A program made the position numbers and the translations under genes. The notes under the pieces are model-generated. The model ran no database searches and was not told the DNA's origin. It worked only from the letters and a program-made list of their open reading frames with translations. Positions 34,713-43,229 of a DNA stretch of 64,000 bases are shown in pieces. The DNA is from Rhizobium leguminosarum (lineage in GTDB: Bacteria; Pseudomonadota; Alphaproteobacteria; Rhizobiales; Rhizobiaceae). The number at the start of each line of letters is the position of its first letter. The stretch's first letter is position 1. The DNA is taken from positions 1 to 64,000 of the forward strand of contig NZ_LWBS01000231.1 in NCBI RefSeq assembly GCF_001652265.1, written 5' to 3'.

Positions 34713-35350
34713 TGGATACCATTCACGATCTCGGCGGCAGGCAGGGATTTGGGCCGGTCTTGCACCAGTTCGACGATGACGACGTCATGTTTCCTGAAGA
34801 ATGGAAAGCGCGTCTCTGGGCGATTGCGATGATGTCGATGGCGAAACTCAGCCAGGAAGAAACCGGATGGACACTCGACTGGTATCGTCACGTTCTGGAA
34901 CGGTTGCCGCCGGACCTCTATCTCCGCTTCGACTATTTCGAAAAGTGGGTACTGGCGATGATGGTCACGGCGATCGATGAGGGCATTGCCGATGTCCAGG
35001 AATTCGTGGACGGGCATGCAGGGTCTGCGAAGATGCAGTTGCAACATATGCCGCCGCAGACAGAGCGCGCAGCGACCTTTGACTCCTTCAAACCCGGCGA
35101 CAGGGTCGTCGCCAAGCGAGACGGCGGTTCGATGCATACCCGTTTGCCATCCTACGTGCGAGGGCGCCGCGGCATCGTCGAAAGCTTGACGGGGCCGCAG
35201 CCTCTGCCGGACCGTTCCGCGACCGGCAGAATTTCCATCGAGCAAACCTACGCGGTTCGCTTCGATATGAAGGAGCTCTGGCCCGAAGCGGCTCTGAGCC
35301 GCGACGTGCTGCTGATCGACATGTGGGAGAGCTACCTTGACCCGGTCTGA
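34712..35350 (+). CDS. nthB: Nitrile hydratase subunit beta
   Basis: 212 residues. MDTIHDLGGRQGFGPV is the hallmark start of the beta subunit; the C-terminal SH3-like barrel begins FKPGDRVVAKRDGGSMHTRL and ends AVRFDMKELWPEAALSRDVL, LIDMWESYLDP. Start overlaps nthA stop. Forms the alpha-beta heterodimer. The alpha-beta-activator order is the one usual for iron-type operons although the metal motif is cobalt-type. Confidence 0.92.
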   Translation: MDTIHDLGGRQGFGPVLHQFDDDDVMFPEEWKARLWAIAMMSMAKLSQEETGWTLDWYRHVLERLPPDLYLRFDYFEKWVLAMMVTAIDEGIADVQEFVDGHAGSAKMQLQHMPPQTERAATFDSFKPGDRVVAKRDGGSMHTRLPSYVRGRRGIVESLTGPQPLPDRSATGRISIEQTYAVRFDMKELWPEAALSRDVLLIDMWESYLDPV

Positions 35351-35687
35351 GATTTCCCGTGGTTCGCTTCGATCTCGCGACCGAAATCCCGCCTTCCAGG
35401 AGCAATGGCATGCGCACGTCGTTGCGATTGTCGAACTGCTGCTCGCTTCGGGAAAACTGGACGCGGAGGACTGGTCGCAAACCCTGGGCGCGGAACTCGA
35501 AAAGCGCGCCCGCGCTGGTGAGACCGACGACGATGGGACCTATTACGGGGCGTTCAAGGCGGCCCTCGAACGTGTTCTCGATCGCACCGGAATAGCGTCT
35601 CATTCGGAAGTGGATCGGCGCGAGAGCGAATGGCGTCGAGCCTATCTCAGCACGCCGCATGGCAAGCCGGTGGCACTCCCGGGCTAA
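35337..35687 (+). CDS. Nitrile hydratase accessory/activator protein
   Basis: 116 residues, starting at TTG 35337 inside the end of nthB (14-bp overlap). FQEQWHAHVVAIVELLLASG, DWSQTLGAELEKRARAGETD and YYGAFKAALERVL resemble both the beta-subunit N-terminus and the P14K-type activators that swap cobalt-loaded alpha subunits into apoenzyme. Its presence completes the maturation set. Confidence 0.85.
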   Translation: MTRSEISRGSLRSRDRNPAFQEQWHAHVVAIVELLLASGKLDAEDWSQTLGAELEKRARAGETDDDGTYYGAFKAALERVLDRTGIASHSEVDRRESEWRRAYLSTPHGKPVALPG

Positions 35688-35705
35688 CGGACCGAGGTTG
35701 GGGAC

Positions 35706-35786
35706 TGGCGTGGTGTTCGGATCATTGTAGCTGTTTGAATGCGGGCTGCCTGCCTTGATCATCGGCCTCAGGCAGGTGTTGTTCCA
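35706..35786. repeat. Dispersed repeat, family 2, copy 1
   Basis: GCGTGGTGTTCGGATCATTG and CTGCCTGCCTTGATCATCGG; related copies at 40141-40230 and (short) 61224-61258. Lies after the nitrile hydratase operon. No open frame of note; 35688-35943 holds nothing else. Confidence 0.7.
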
Positions 35787-35943
35787 TGCGAAATCGCGGC
35801 ATTAGGTAGCAACTCATCTGAATTAGACCAGAAATTCCAGCTAAATTTCCTAAACTTCCGGGAATGCCGCTGACGTCGATCGCGCTAGTGGCAGCGTTGC
35901 GTGTGAGCGTCAGAGTGCTTCGGTCGGAAAGCGGCAGAAGTGG

Positions 35944-36330
35944 TCATCTCAATGTCGTCTCATAATAGTGAATCTCCAGCAGCAAGCAGCCCATCTCTGA
36001 TCTGAATGGCCCATGGAAGACCCCTGGAGGACGGCATGCGTAGGTATGAGCCGGATATGTTTCGGGGGACCTGTCGCCGACTATGAGGTCGCCTTCGAGA
36101 AGATAGACCTCTTCCCAGTAGTCATGCACGAACGGCTTTTCAGTGCGCGCGCCCGGCAGGAAACGCAGCAATCGTGTCCGGTTGCCTTCGCCCTTCACTT
36201 CGTCGAGCCGCCCCGCCAATATTTTCTGCTCGATCCCCTCTGGGTAGCCGGGAGGGACGCGCCACCCTTGTCCCATGTCCACTTGGTGGAATTCCTTGTG
36301 CTCTTTCAGTGGGAACGGCTGTGTGGTCAT
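35944..36330 (-). CDS. Cupin-domain protein
   Basis: 128 residues. KPFVHDYWEEVYLLEGDLIV and CRPPGVFHGPF give the two cupin motifs with metal-ligand candidates His69, Glu73/Glu74 and His106. ATG 36330 overlaps the hpaB-type stop (ATGA), so it belongs to the monooxygenase operon. Perhaps an aromatic-ring or diketone dioxygenase, or a sensor; unknown. Confidence 0.75.
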   Translation of the reverse strand: MTTQPFPLKEHKEFHQVDMGQGWRVPPGYPEGIEQKILAGRLDEVKGEGNRTRLLRFLPGARTEKPFVHDYWEEVYLLEGDLIVGDRSPETYPAHTYACRPPGVFHGPFRSEMGCLLLEIHYYETTLR

Positions 36331-37808
36331 GCCGCCACCGCCGTATGGGCTGCAAGGTCGCCTTCGAGAGAATAGGAATCGAGCATCTGATCGACCAATC
36401 GGGTTCCCGAGTGCCAGTCGCACGTTCTGTAACTGTGGGTCCTGGTGACGAAGTTCGCGCCCGCATAGAACATCTCGTATTGGGTATGTCTCGAGGCGAA
36501 CTCGGAGCCGATAGCGTCCCAGGCCAGCTTGAAGAGCTTCACCCGCCCTTCGGCACTCGTGGATGGTGACTGCTGGGTCTTCTCGATCAGAGCCTTGAGT
36601 TGGGGATCGGCGAAGTCTTCGACGCTTGAAGGCAGCATGATCAGTCCGCCGCCCGCCAGTTCGCGCAGTGACGAAATCACGTCCGGATAGAGCTTCTGCG
36701 TGAGTACCTGGGCTGAGTAGAGGGTGTGCGCATCCGGGACGAAATAGGCACCGAAGTTTCGTCCCTTGACCTCCATGGCATGCACCAGCGCATCGACCAT
36801 GGTGGTCTGTGCCGCCAGGACTCCGAGCGTTTCGCGCACCTGCGGGAAATTGACGATGCCGTTGGTCTCGGCGATGCGATGTGCCAGACCCAGGAGAAAT
36901 CGCATCTTCACCATCAGGCGGATTTGCGCCTGGTAATTCTGCAGGACATGAGCGGGCGTGGCATGAAACTGCTGCTGGCACATGCGGATATCCTGGTTGA
37001 TGAAAACCCTGTCCCATGGGACTTTGACATCATCAAAGTAAAGGATCGCATCGTTCTCGTCGAAGCGGCTGGCGAGCGGATTGTCGAAGACGCTGGTCGC
37101 CTGCTCTTCATAGGACTTGCGGGACATGATTTTGAGCCCGCGCGCATTCATCGGAATTGCAAAGGAGACCGCATAGGGTTCATCGCCCTCGGAGAGCGGC
37201 TGAACGCAGGTGACGAAAACCTCGTTGGCCATGATACCGCCCGTCGCCAACATCTTTGCGCCGCGGGTCGTCAGACCTTCTGCATCCTGGTCGACGATGC
37301 CGGCCGTCAAGGTACGGTCCTGCTGCTGGCTTGCGCTCTTCGTTCGGTCAGCCTGGGGGTTGATGATCACATACGTCAGGTAAAGGTCGTTGTCGCGAGC
37401 GTATCGATAGTATTCGGCAAGTGCCTCGGCGCGTTTCGGCTCGTAGGCCTGAAAGACCTCAATGCCCATTATCATGCCCGCGAGACACGAAGCGACATGG
37501 TCCGGGGCACGGCCGAGGAAACCGCAATGCAACGTTGCCCAGCTCTCCAGTGCCCTGCGGCGCGCCACCAGCTCCGCGTAATTGCCGGGCATCTGCCAGA
37601 TGCGGCTTGCAGCGCCAGCGCCGTTCACCTCGTATGTCATGAGCGCACGATTCTGCTCGGCGCTTTGGAAATCGTAGAGCCGGGCCACGGACTGTATAGA
37701 TTGTCGGAATGCCGGATGAACGGTGACATCATCCGCAAGCTTTCCATTGATGAACACCTGCCTGCCGTCACGCAGGGTTTCGATATGCTCCGAACCCGTT
37801 TTCAACAT
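36327..37808 (-). CDS. 4-Hydroxyphenylacetate 3-monooxygenase-type oxygenase (HpaB family)
   Basis: 493 residues from ATG 37808 with GAGGGGGATGAC upstream. TGSEHIETLRDGRQVFINGK is the family start; YVIINPQADRTKS, NPLASRFDENDAILYFDDVKVPWDRVF and a C-terminal GGGLIMLPSS are conserved FADH2-binding/active-site features of the HpaB/PvcC/TftD group. Uses FADH2 from a partner reductase to hydroxylate phenolics. The reductase lies 10 bp upstream. Substrate (hydroxyphenylacetate, chlorophenol or other) not determined. Confidence 0.88.
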   Translation of the reverse strand: MLKTGSEHIETLRDGRQVFINGKLADDVTVHPAFRQSIQSVARLYDFQSAEQNRALMTYEVNGAGAASRIWQMPGNYAELVARRRALESWATLHCGFLGRAPDHVASCLAGMIMGIEVFQAYEPKRAEALAEYYRYARDNDLYLTYVIINPQADRTKSASQQQDRTLTAGIVDQDAEGLTTRGAKMLATGGIMANEVFVTCVQPLSEGDEPYAVSFAIPMNARGLKIMSRKSYEEQATSVFDNPLASRFDENDAILYFDDVKVPWDRVFINQDIRMCQQQFHATPAHVLQNYQAQIRLMVKMRFLLGLAHRIAETNGIVNFPQVRETLGVLAAQTTMVDALVHAMEVKGRNFGAYFVPDAHTLYSAQVLTQKLYPDVISSLRELAGGGLIMLPSSVEDFADPQLKALIEKTQQSPSTSAEGRVKLFKLAWDAIGSEFASRHTQYEMFYAGANFVTRTHSYRTCDWHSGTRLVDQMLDSYSLEGDLAAHTAVAA

Positions 37809-37818
37809 GTCATCCCCC

Positions 37819-38343
37819 TCAATAGTGCATGGCCAGTGGCCAGGACACCTCGTTATGACTTCCACTTTCCAGCGCGGCATATCTGCCCTGGCTGAACACG
37901 AGCGGCCGGCGGTCGCGAAACGATTGGAATGATGTCACTCTGCCAATGAACAGCAGATGGTCGCCCCCATCATGGGCAGCCCAGGGCGCGCAGTGAAACA
38001 CTGCGGCAACTCCCGGAAGGATGACGCCATGCCCGACCTTCGTCTCACAGGCGAACCCTTCCCATTTATTGGTAAGCGGCCTGGAAAATCGGCTCGACAA
38101 ATCGGCTTGGTTCTCGGACAGCACATTGATGGCGTAGCACTCCGCCTGCATCCATAGGGAAAGGCTGGCGGCCCGGCGGTCGATGGAAAAAAGGATCAGC
38201 GGCGGATCGAGTGACAGCGAGTTGAACGAACTGATCGTGACGCCGAGTTTTTCTGTGCCAATCACGCTGGTGACGACGCAGACTCCGGTGGGGAACTGCC
38301 CTAACGCCTGTCTGAATGAACGCACGTCGATGACCGGTCCCAT
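37819..38343 (-). CDS. Flavin reductase (HpaC-like) partner
   Basis: 174 residues. FRQALGQFPTGVCVVTSVIG, LGVTISSFNSLSLDPPLILF and INVLSENQADLSSRFS are the flavin-reductase-like FMN-binding split-barrel motifs of HpaC-type reductases. Supplies reduced flavin to the oxygenase immediately downstream. Shares one transcript with hpaB-type and cupin genes. Confidence 0.88.
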   Translation of the reverse strand: MGPVIDVRSFRQALGQFPTGVCVVTSVIGTEKLGVTISSFNSLSLDPPLILFSIDRRAASLSLWMQAECYAINVLSENQADLSSRFSRPLTNKWEGFACETKVGHGVILPGVAAVFHCAPWAAHDGGDHLLFIGRVTSFQSFRDRRPLVFSQGRYAALESGSHNEVSWPLAMHY

Positions 38344-38428
38344 GGCCGCCCCCGATGTCGATTTGATCTATCTGACTGCCAATCACGTGATCCCAGTTTT
38401 ATTTGCCAGTTTGGCCGCAAGTTGCGAC

Positions 38429-39127
38429 CTATACCACCGCGCGCGAGCCGGGCGACCAGTCGCCGAGTGTGGGTGCTCGCAATGCGGCCAAAGTCCGAGC
38501 CAAATGCACTCCCACCGCTGTGGCGGCCTCGTCCGCTTGCGATGTACGAATGGCCTGCGCTATTGCCCGATGTTCCGCCAGCACCTCGTCAACGCGGCTG
38601 CCGACAGAGATCGCATGCACCCCCATTCGAACCTGCTTATCGCGAAGGCTCTCATAGAAGGTCGCGAGAACAGGATTGCCCGCAGCCCTTACGATCGTCC
38701 GGTGGAAGTCTCGATCGCTTTCGATGAACGCGACACGATCGCTTCGGACTTGCTCCTGCTGGGCAATCAGCCGATCCAGCTCGTCGGCTAGGCTCGCCCC
38801 GAAACGGCTTGCCTGCTGTGCGCACCATTCCTCGACCAAGCCGCGTGCCTGCATGATCGCGTCTACCTCGATCTCGGTTATTGGCGCGATATATGCCCCC
38901 TTCTTGGGCAAAATCCGCAACAAGCCATCGGCCTCCAGTCGCAAAAACGCCTCTCTGACCGGGGTTCGCGAGACGCCGGTTTGCCGACAGACCTGCGTCT
39001 CCGTCAGGAACGTCGTCTCATTGCGCGGCAGTGTCAGCACATGCTGCTTCAGCCATGCATAAACAACATCCTGCGCTGCATCACCTCGCTGGAGCGCGGC
39101 AGAGCCGCTGACTGAATTATTTGTCAT
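38429..39127 (-). CDS. GntR-family (FCD) transcriptional regulator
   Basis: 232 residues from ATG 39127. Winged helix: LTETQVCRQTGVSRTPVREAFLRLEADGLLRILPKKGAYIAPI; FCD ligand domain with metal-site residues DFHRTIVRAAGNP and HRAIAQAIRTSQ. First gene of the co-directed set with the flavin reductase 85 bp downstream. TTGTATACAA upstream is a probable self-operator. Confidence 0.9.
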   Translation of the reverse strand: MTNNSVSGSAALQRGDAAQDVVYAWLKQHVLTLPRNETTFLTETQVCRQTGVSRTPVREAFLRLEADGLLRILPKKGAYIAPITEIEVDAIMQARGLVEEWCAQQASRFGASLADELDRLIAQQEQVRSDRVAFIESDRDFHRTIVRAAGNPVLATFYESLRDKQVRMGVHAISVGSRVDEVLAEHRAIAQAIRTSQADEAATAVGVHLARTLAALRAPTLGDWSPGSRAVV

Positions 39128-39134
39128 AGACGTG

Positions 39135-39144
39135 TTGTATACAA
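39135..39144. promoter_or_regulatory. GntR operator candidate TTGTATACAA
   Basis: Perfect 10-bp palindrome 7 bp upstream of the GntR start; FCD-type GntR proteins often bind TNGTNNNACNA-like sites. A second palindrome ATCACGTGAT lies at 38382-38391 before the flavin reductase. Confidence 0.6.
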
Positions 39145-39218
39145 GATGCATATAACTTAGTCAAGCGCATCTTGACGATGGTCCTTTGACCGGAATGACC
39201 GCTCAGGGCCGACCGGGG

Positions 39219-39254
39219 TGAACCGAATAGTGCGGGAGTCCGGGCTTTCGCGGC
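39219..39254. repeat. Short repeat shared with 30075-30113
   Basis: GTGAACCGAATAGTGCGGGA then GTCCGGGCTTTCGC. Located on the left side of the methyltransferase segment that is partly duplicated at 60906. Confidence 0.65.
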
Positions 39255-39416
39255 ACTTGCTTGCTGCGATCATCGAGGTCGATGCGTTGAAGGTCGGCGA
39301 CACGCACCATGATGAGCTGTTAATGCGGTTGAGAATTGGTCCGAAGTAGTCGCCGTCGGTGGTATCAAGCGCCGATGCACAGGCGTCTTCGGACAGTCTT
39401 CGGAAAGGGAAAAATC

Positions 39417-40112
39417 TTGGCCGAGAATGATTATGATGCGTTCGCGGCGGCCTATGACGCGGATAACGAGGTCAATGCCTGGAATGCCTATTACGAGCGC
39501 CCGGCTATTCTTGCCCTGGTGGGCGACGTCGCCGGGCTTTCCGTGCTCGATGCGGGATGCGGCGGCGGGGCGCATGCGGCAGCGCTCATCGAGCGCGGGG
39601 CTGTGGTGACCGGGATCGACGCCAGTGCCGGCATGCTTGAAATCGCCCAGCGTCGCCTGGAAGGGAGGGCGCGGCTGCTGCCGGCCGATCTCAACGAAGC
39701 ATTGCCGTTTGCCGACAAGGCTTTCGATCTGATCCTTGCCTCGCTGGTCATGCATTATCTGCCCGACTGGTCGAGGCCCCTTTCGGAATTCAACCGGCTG
39801 CTGCCAAAAGGCGGTCGCCTGGTCCTTTCCACCCACCATCCCTTCATGGATCACGCCTCGACCGGCCGCGACAATTATTTCGAGACCTACAGCTTCGACG
39901 AGACCTGGCAGCGCGGCGGAAAGGATATCGCCATGCGCTTCTGGCATCGGCCGCTCCACGCCATGTTCGACGCGCTGAAGTCGGCCGGATTTCAGATCGA
40001 CATCGTCAGCGAGCCCCAGCCCGATCCGCGCGCCCGCACGCTTTTTCCGCAAGCCTATCAGAGCCTGACGACCAAGCCGCGGTTCCTGTTCTTTTCAGTG
40101 GTGAAAGCATGA
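39417..40112 (+). CDS. Class I SAM-dependent methyltransferase
   Basis: 231 residues if TTG 39417 is used; GGAAAGGG lies 6-7 bases before it. ATG 39375 and 39336 are in-frame alternatives without good sites. SAM motifs: LSVLDAGCGGGAHAAALIER, VVTGIDASAGMLEIAQ, FDLILASLVMHYLPDWSRPL. The C-terminal RTLFPQAYQSLTTKPRFLFF is typical of this methyltransferase group. The last ~94 codons recur almost identically at 60906-61186. Confidence 0.82.
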   Translation: MAENDYDAFAAAYDADNEVNAWNAYYERPAILALVGDVAGLSVLDAGCGGGAHAAALIERGAVVTGIDASAGMLEIAQRRLEGRARLLPADLNEALPFADKAFDLILASLVMHYLPDWSRPLSEFNRLLPKGGRLVLSTHHPFMDHASTGRDNYFETYSFDETWQRGGKDIAMRFWHRPLHAMFDALKSAGFQIDIVSEPQPDPRARTLFPQAYQSLTTKPRFLFFSVVKA

Positions 40113-40140
40113 CGACGGCTCTTGGGGTCTCTTGACCCTA

Positions 40141-40230
40141 TGGGCGTGGTGTTCCGATCCTTGTGGTTGTCTGAATGGGAGCTGCCTGCCTTGATCATCG
40201 CCCTCGGGCAGCTGTTGATCATGCTATGCT
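40141..40230. repeat. Dispersed repeat, family 2, copy 2
   Basis: GCGTGGTGTTCCGATCCTTG through GGGAGCTGCCTGCCTTGATC to GGGCAGCTGTTGATCATG. Directly downstream of the methyltransferase; the truncated methyltransferase at 61186 is followed by the same repeat. Confidence 0.75.
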
Positions 40231-40428
40231 CGCCGGCCAGACCGCGCTCGGCCAATGCGATCATTCGCCTCGATTTTACCGGCGATTTTGGACATGAGGT
40301 CGGCACTCTCAAGATCGCCGCCAACGCAGGCGGCCTGATTCAGCGCATCGACGCCGACCTCGAATAGGCACTGCCTTCAAATGAGCAGGGGGATCAATCC
40401 TTTCGCAATTTTACCTCTGGCGCTCTCG

Positions 40429-42579
40429 TCATGCTGCCACCGGCTTCTGTGGCGTGGCGGCGTCGTGTAGCGCTGCATCCGCATTGACCCCCGCATCCGG
40501 TTGTGATCCGCCAGCGCTGGAAACCTGTATGGCTTTCGAGGCGAAACAGATGCCACTTTCATCAAACGCCGCCTTGATCATGACGAGGGCGCGACGGCGG
40601 ACGGCGGCCTGCTGTCCGGGCTTTGTCTTGAGCTTCAGCCTCAGCTTGACGCCATACTCTCCGAACTCCTCGACGCCTTGCATCTTGAGCGGTTCGATGG
40701 TGATTGCCTTGAGTTCGGGATCTTCGGCCAGTTCAAGTCCGATCTTCTTGATGAGCTTGCGCGCCTTTTCCAAGTCGGAATCATAGGTGATCGTCAGTGA
40801 CAGCTTCTCGATCACCCAATCGCGGCTCATGTTCTGGACAGCCCCGAGAACGCCGAACGGCACGGTGAATATTGGTCCCCGGCTGTGCCGCAGCTTCACC
40901 GAGCGCAGGCTGAAAGACTCAACTGTGCCCTTGTAGTTGCCGCTCTCAATATATTCACCGACACGGAAGGCATCATCCAACAGAAAGAAGACGCCGCTGA
41001 GGATGTCTTTCACCAGCGTTTGCGCACCGAAACCAATGGCAACACCGGCAATACCCGCGCCGGCAATCAACGGCCCGATCTGGACCCCCATCGCCGACAA
41101 GGCCATCAGTATCGCAACGATGGCGAGCGTGGCCCAAAGAAAATTTCGCAGAATGGGCAAAAGCGTGTTGAGCCGGCTGCGCCGCTGCGTCTCCTCCGTT
41201 TGAACAACCGCCGTATCGCGCACTTTTGCAATTTGATTATCAATGAGGGTGCGTAGGACCCGCCAGACCAAGTCCGCGACCAGAAGGATGATGACAGCAG
41301 AGATGATGCCATGAGCGACCCGGACGGGGGGCGTGTCAGCCGCGCTGAGCGCGACAAGGTCGATGTTCCACGCCCAAGCGAGGAGCAGCAGCCCGGAAAT
41401 GATCAGAATGAACCGTATGCCCCGACTGAGAAGAGTTGCGCCTGCACTCGGTGTTGCCGCGCCGATCCCCGACGAAGCAGACTGTTGTAGCAGGTGGACA
41501 ACGATCCGTTCTGCAATGGCGATAGCCCAAACGAGGCCGATTGCTATTGCAGCAAGCCAGAATAGCTGTACTGCGCCGAACGCCCATAAGCACCACAGCA
41601 GGACGAAATAGGCCGAGATGAGACCCACGGATGTCTTCGCGCGGACAAGAACCTCTCCATCCGCTGCAGCATCCACGATTGTTGGCCCCGGCGCTCGCCT
41701 GACCGTATCGATGCCGACACTGAGGAGCCCCAAACCCAACGAATATGCGACAATCTCGCGGGCTTCAACTGAGAAGCCGAGAAGGCTCAGCGATAGTGTT
41801 GTTGCGTAGCTGACGGCAAGGATGATGACAACTAGACCGAGGCGCTGGGTCCAGAACCGAGCCGACTCGCCGTCCATCGGCACGATCCGAAGATCGTTCG
41901 CGTCCTTTCCCGGCGGCGACAAAAGAAATCGTAACACAGCGCGCGCGAGGAGCACGATGATGAAGGCGAGTAGACAAGCGAGCACGATCTTCTCGATGAC
42001 CTCAGGCCAATAGTGCAGGGCCACGAAGACACCGATGCCAGCCGCCGCGATGACTGCGACGCGCCCGACGTCATGGCCGAGGCGGCTAGCGAGTACCATC
42101 AGTTGACCGCGCCTTGTCGCAACGTCCAGCTGCGCCACTCGGGTCATGAATCCTGATGTGGCACGCCGATACAGCCGCTCGGCACCGAAAGCGGCAGCTG
42201 CGAATAGTCCGAAAAGGCCGACAAGGCCAGCCAGACCAACCTTCTCGGCATCCGCAACAAGGATGGACCAGGCTGCTGCGAACTCATCAGGCAGCGTCGT
42301 CAATGCCCGGGCGAGGCCATGGATGTGCCCCCGAACGGCCCTGACATAGTCGGCCAGTGGATGAGAGAGATGCGACGTCTGGGTGGTTATCGGGGGGACC
42401 GGAGTCGTCGCCGATGCAGCTTTGTGGGTCTCAAGCCATTTTTGAACTCCAGGATCGGCCAAAAGCGACAGAAGTGCCTCGACATTGGGTGGCAGCTGTT
42501 CGCTCGATGGTGCGGTATCGGCTCGCGCCACCAGCGTGACCCCAAGCAGCATGAGGGCAGCAAGAATCAACACACGCAT
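40429..42579 (-). CDS. Large MscS-family mechanosensitive channel
   Basis: 716 residues with an N-terminal signal peptide, a periplasmic segment to ~residue 110 and about 10-11 membrane helices. The MscS core is LIAGAGIAGVAIGFGAQTLVKDILSGVFFLLDDAFRVGEYIE, with the Gly/Ala pore helix. The beta domain (GTVESFSLRSVKLRHSRGPI) and C-terminal alpha/beta domain follow. Belongs to the YbdG/YnaI/YbiO-like large group; releases solutes in osmotic downshock. Isolated gene with a signal sequence start. Confidence 0.9.
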   Translation of the reverse strand: MRVLILAALMLLGVTLVARADTAPSSEQLPPNVEALLSLLADPGVQKWLETHKAASATTPVPPITTQTSHLSHPLADYVRAVRGHIHGLARALTTLPDEFAAAWSILVADAEKVGLAGLVGLFGLFAAAAFGAERLYRRATSGFMTRVAQLDVATRRGQLMVLASRLGHDVGRVAVIAAAGIGVFVALHYWPEVIEKIVLACLLAFIIVLLARAVLRFLLSPPGKDANDLRIVPMDGESARFWTQRLGLVVIILAVSYATTLSLSLLGFSVEAREIVAYSLGLGLLSVGIDTVRRAPGPTIVDAAADGEVLVRAKTSVGLISAYFVLLWCLWAFGAVQLFWLAAIAIGLVWAIAIAERIVVHLLQQSASSGIGAATPSAGATLLSRGIRFILIISGLLLLAWAWNIDLVALSAADTPPVRVAHGIISAVIILLVADLVWRVLRTLIDNQIAKVRDTAVVQTEETQRRSRLNTLLPILRNFLWATLAIVAILMALSAMGVQIGPLIAGAGIAGVAIGFGAQTLVKDILSGVFFLLDDAFRVGEYIESGNYKGTVESFSLRSVKLRHSRGPIFTVPFGVLGAVQNMSRDWVIEKLSLTITYDSDLEKARKLIKKIGLELAEDPELKAITIEPLKMQGVEEFGEYGVKLRLKLKTKPGQQAAVRRRALVMIKAAFDESGICFASKAIQVSSAGGSQPDAGVNADAALHDAATPQKPVAA

Positions 42580-42868
42580 CGTGTTCGTCTCCAGTTAAAC
42601 GAATATAGTCTAGTTTCCGCCATCCATCCGTGCCGTAGATCTCGCGGTATAATCGCGTGCGGATAGTCTTGCGACGAGTAGGTTACACTAAACAACGCCC
42701 GGACGCGACATTTCGAGGCCGTCATCGGCGTGCTGTTGTCTTTGGTTACAGTGCCTGCTCGAGGATCAGCGCCTTTTCCTCATCGGGCCTGGCCTTGCCG
42801 CCAAGTTTTATCCAATCTTGTGTTCGCTCCAGCGGTTTTTGGTTGCGATATTTGAGGTGGTAGCGGCG
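42580..42868. other. Intergenic stretch, possible minus-strand coding relic
   Basis: The minus strand at 42747-42860 encodes YHLKYRNQKPLERTQDWIKL then GGKARPDEEKALILEQAL and a stop, which looks like the end of a protein, but no start or family was found. It ends at the hairpin 42869-42907. Confidence 0.3.
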
Positions 42869-42907
42869 GGTTGCGGTGCGCAGCCATTTCGGCTGCGCAC
42901 CGCAACC
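42869..42907. repeat. Perfect 17-bp hairpin at a repeat junction
   Basis: GGTTGCGGTGCGCAGCC (42869-42885), loop ATTTC, GGCTGCGCACCGCAACC (42891-42907). The right arm runs into the truncated kinase-cassette copy. Confidence 0.85.
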
Positions 42908-43050
42908 GTCGAGGAGTTGGCGCTTTACGATCGGCAAACCCATCCAGCCATCACCGCCCTTAGATGAAACGCCACAGCGCCAGGGTATTCCCAGTCTGCG
43001 TAGCAGGCGGGTCCGGACCAGCTCGCTCGTGAGGACGCCTCGCCTTCTGC
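42903..43050 (+). repeat. Truncated third copy of the kinase cassette (3' end only)
   Basis: From CAACCGTCGAGGAGTTGG onward the sequence repeats the last ~23 codons of the kinase genes at 46770 and 56703 (EELALYDRQTHPAITALR then stop) plus ~75 bp downstream. Like the 56.7-kb copy it keeps GTATTCCCAGTCTGCGT-type sequence absent from the 46.7-kb copy, but shares GTGAGGACGCCTCGCCTTCT with the latter. Confidence 0.85.
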
Positions 43051-43070
43051 CTGTGAGCCGTTCAGGCGGC

Positions 43071-43172
43071 TAGAGCGCCGCACGTCTTTTCAGACGCGCT
43101 AAGGACGCTCTAACACTTTGAATCTGCGCATAATCCTTTCCGAAAATCGATTCCGATTTTCGGGGTGATGCG
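43071..43172. repeat. RIME-like rhizobial intergenic element, copy 1
   Basis: TAGAGCGCCGCACGTCTTTT ... CGCGCTAAGGACGCTCTAAC ... GAAAATCGATTCCGATTTTC. Consists of two palindromic parts. A second copy is at 57443-57532. Resembles the rhizobial intergenic mosaic elements (RIME) I know from the literature. Confidence 0.75.
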
Positions 43173-43229
43173 CTGGCGTTCCCGCAATAATCAAATGCTT
43201 TCCATCCCATTCTCAACACTTTCAGGGCG

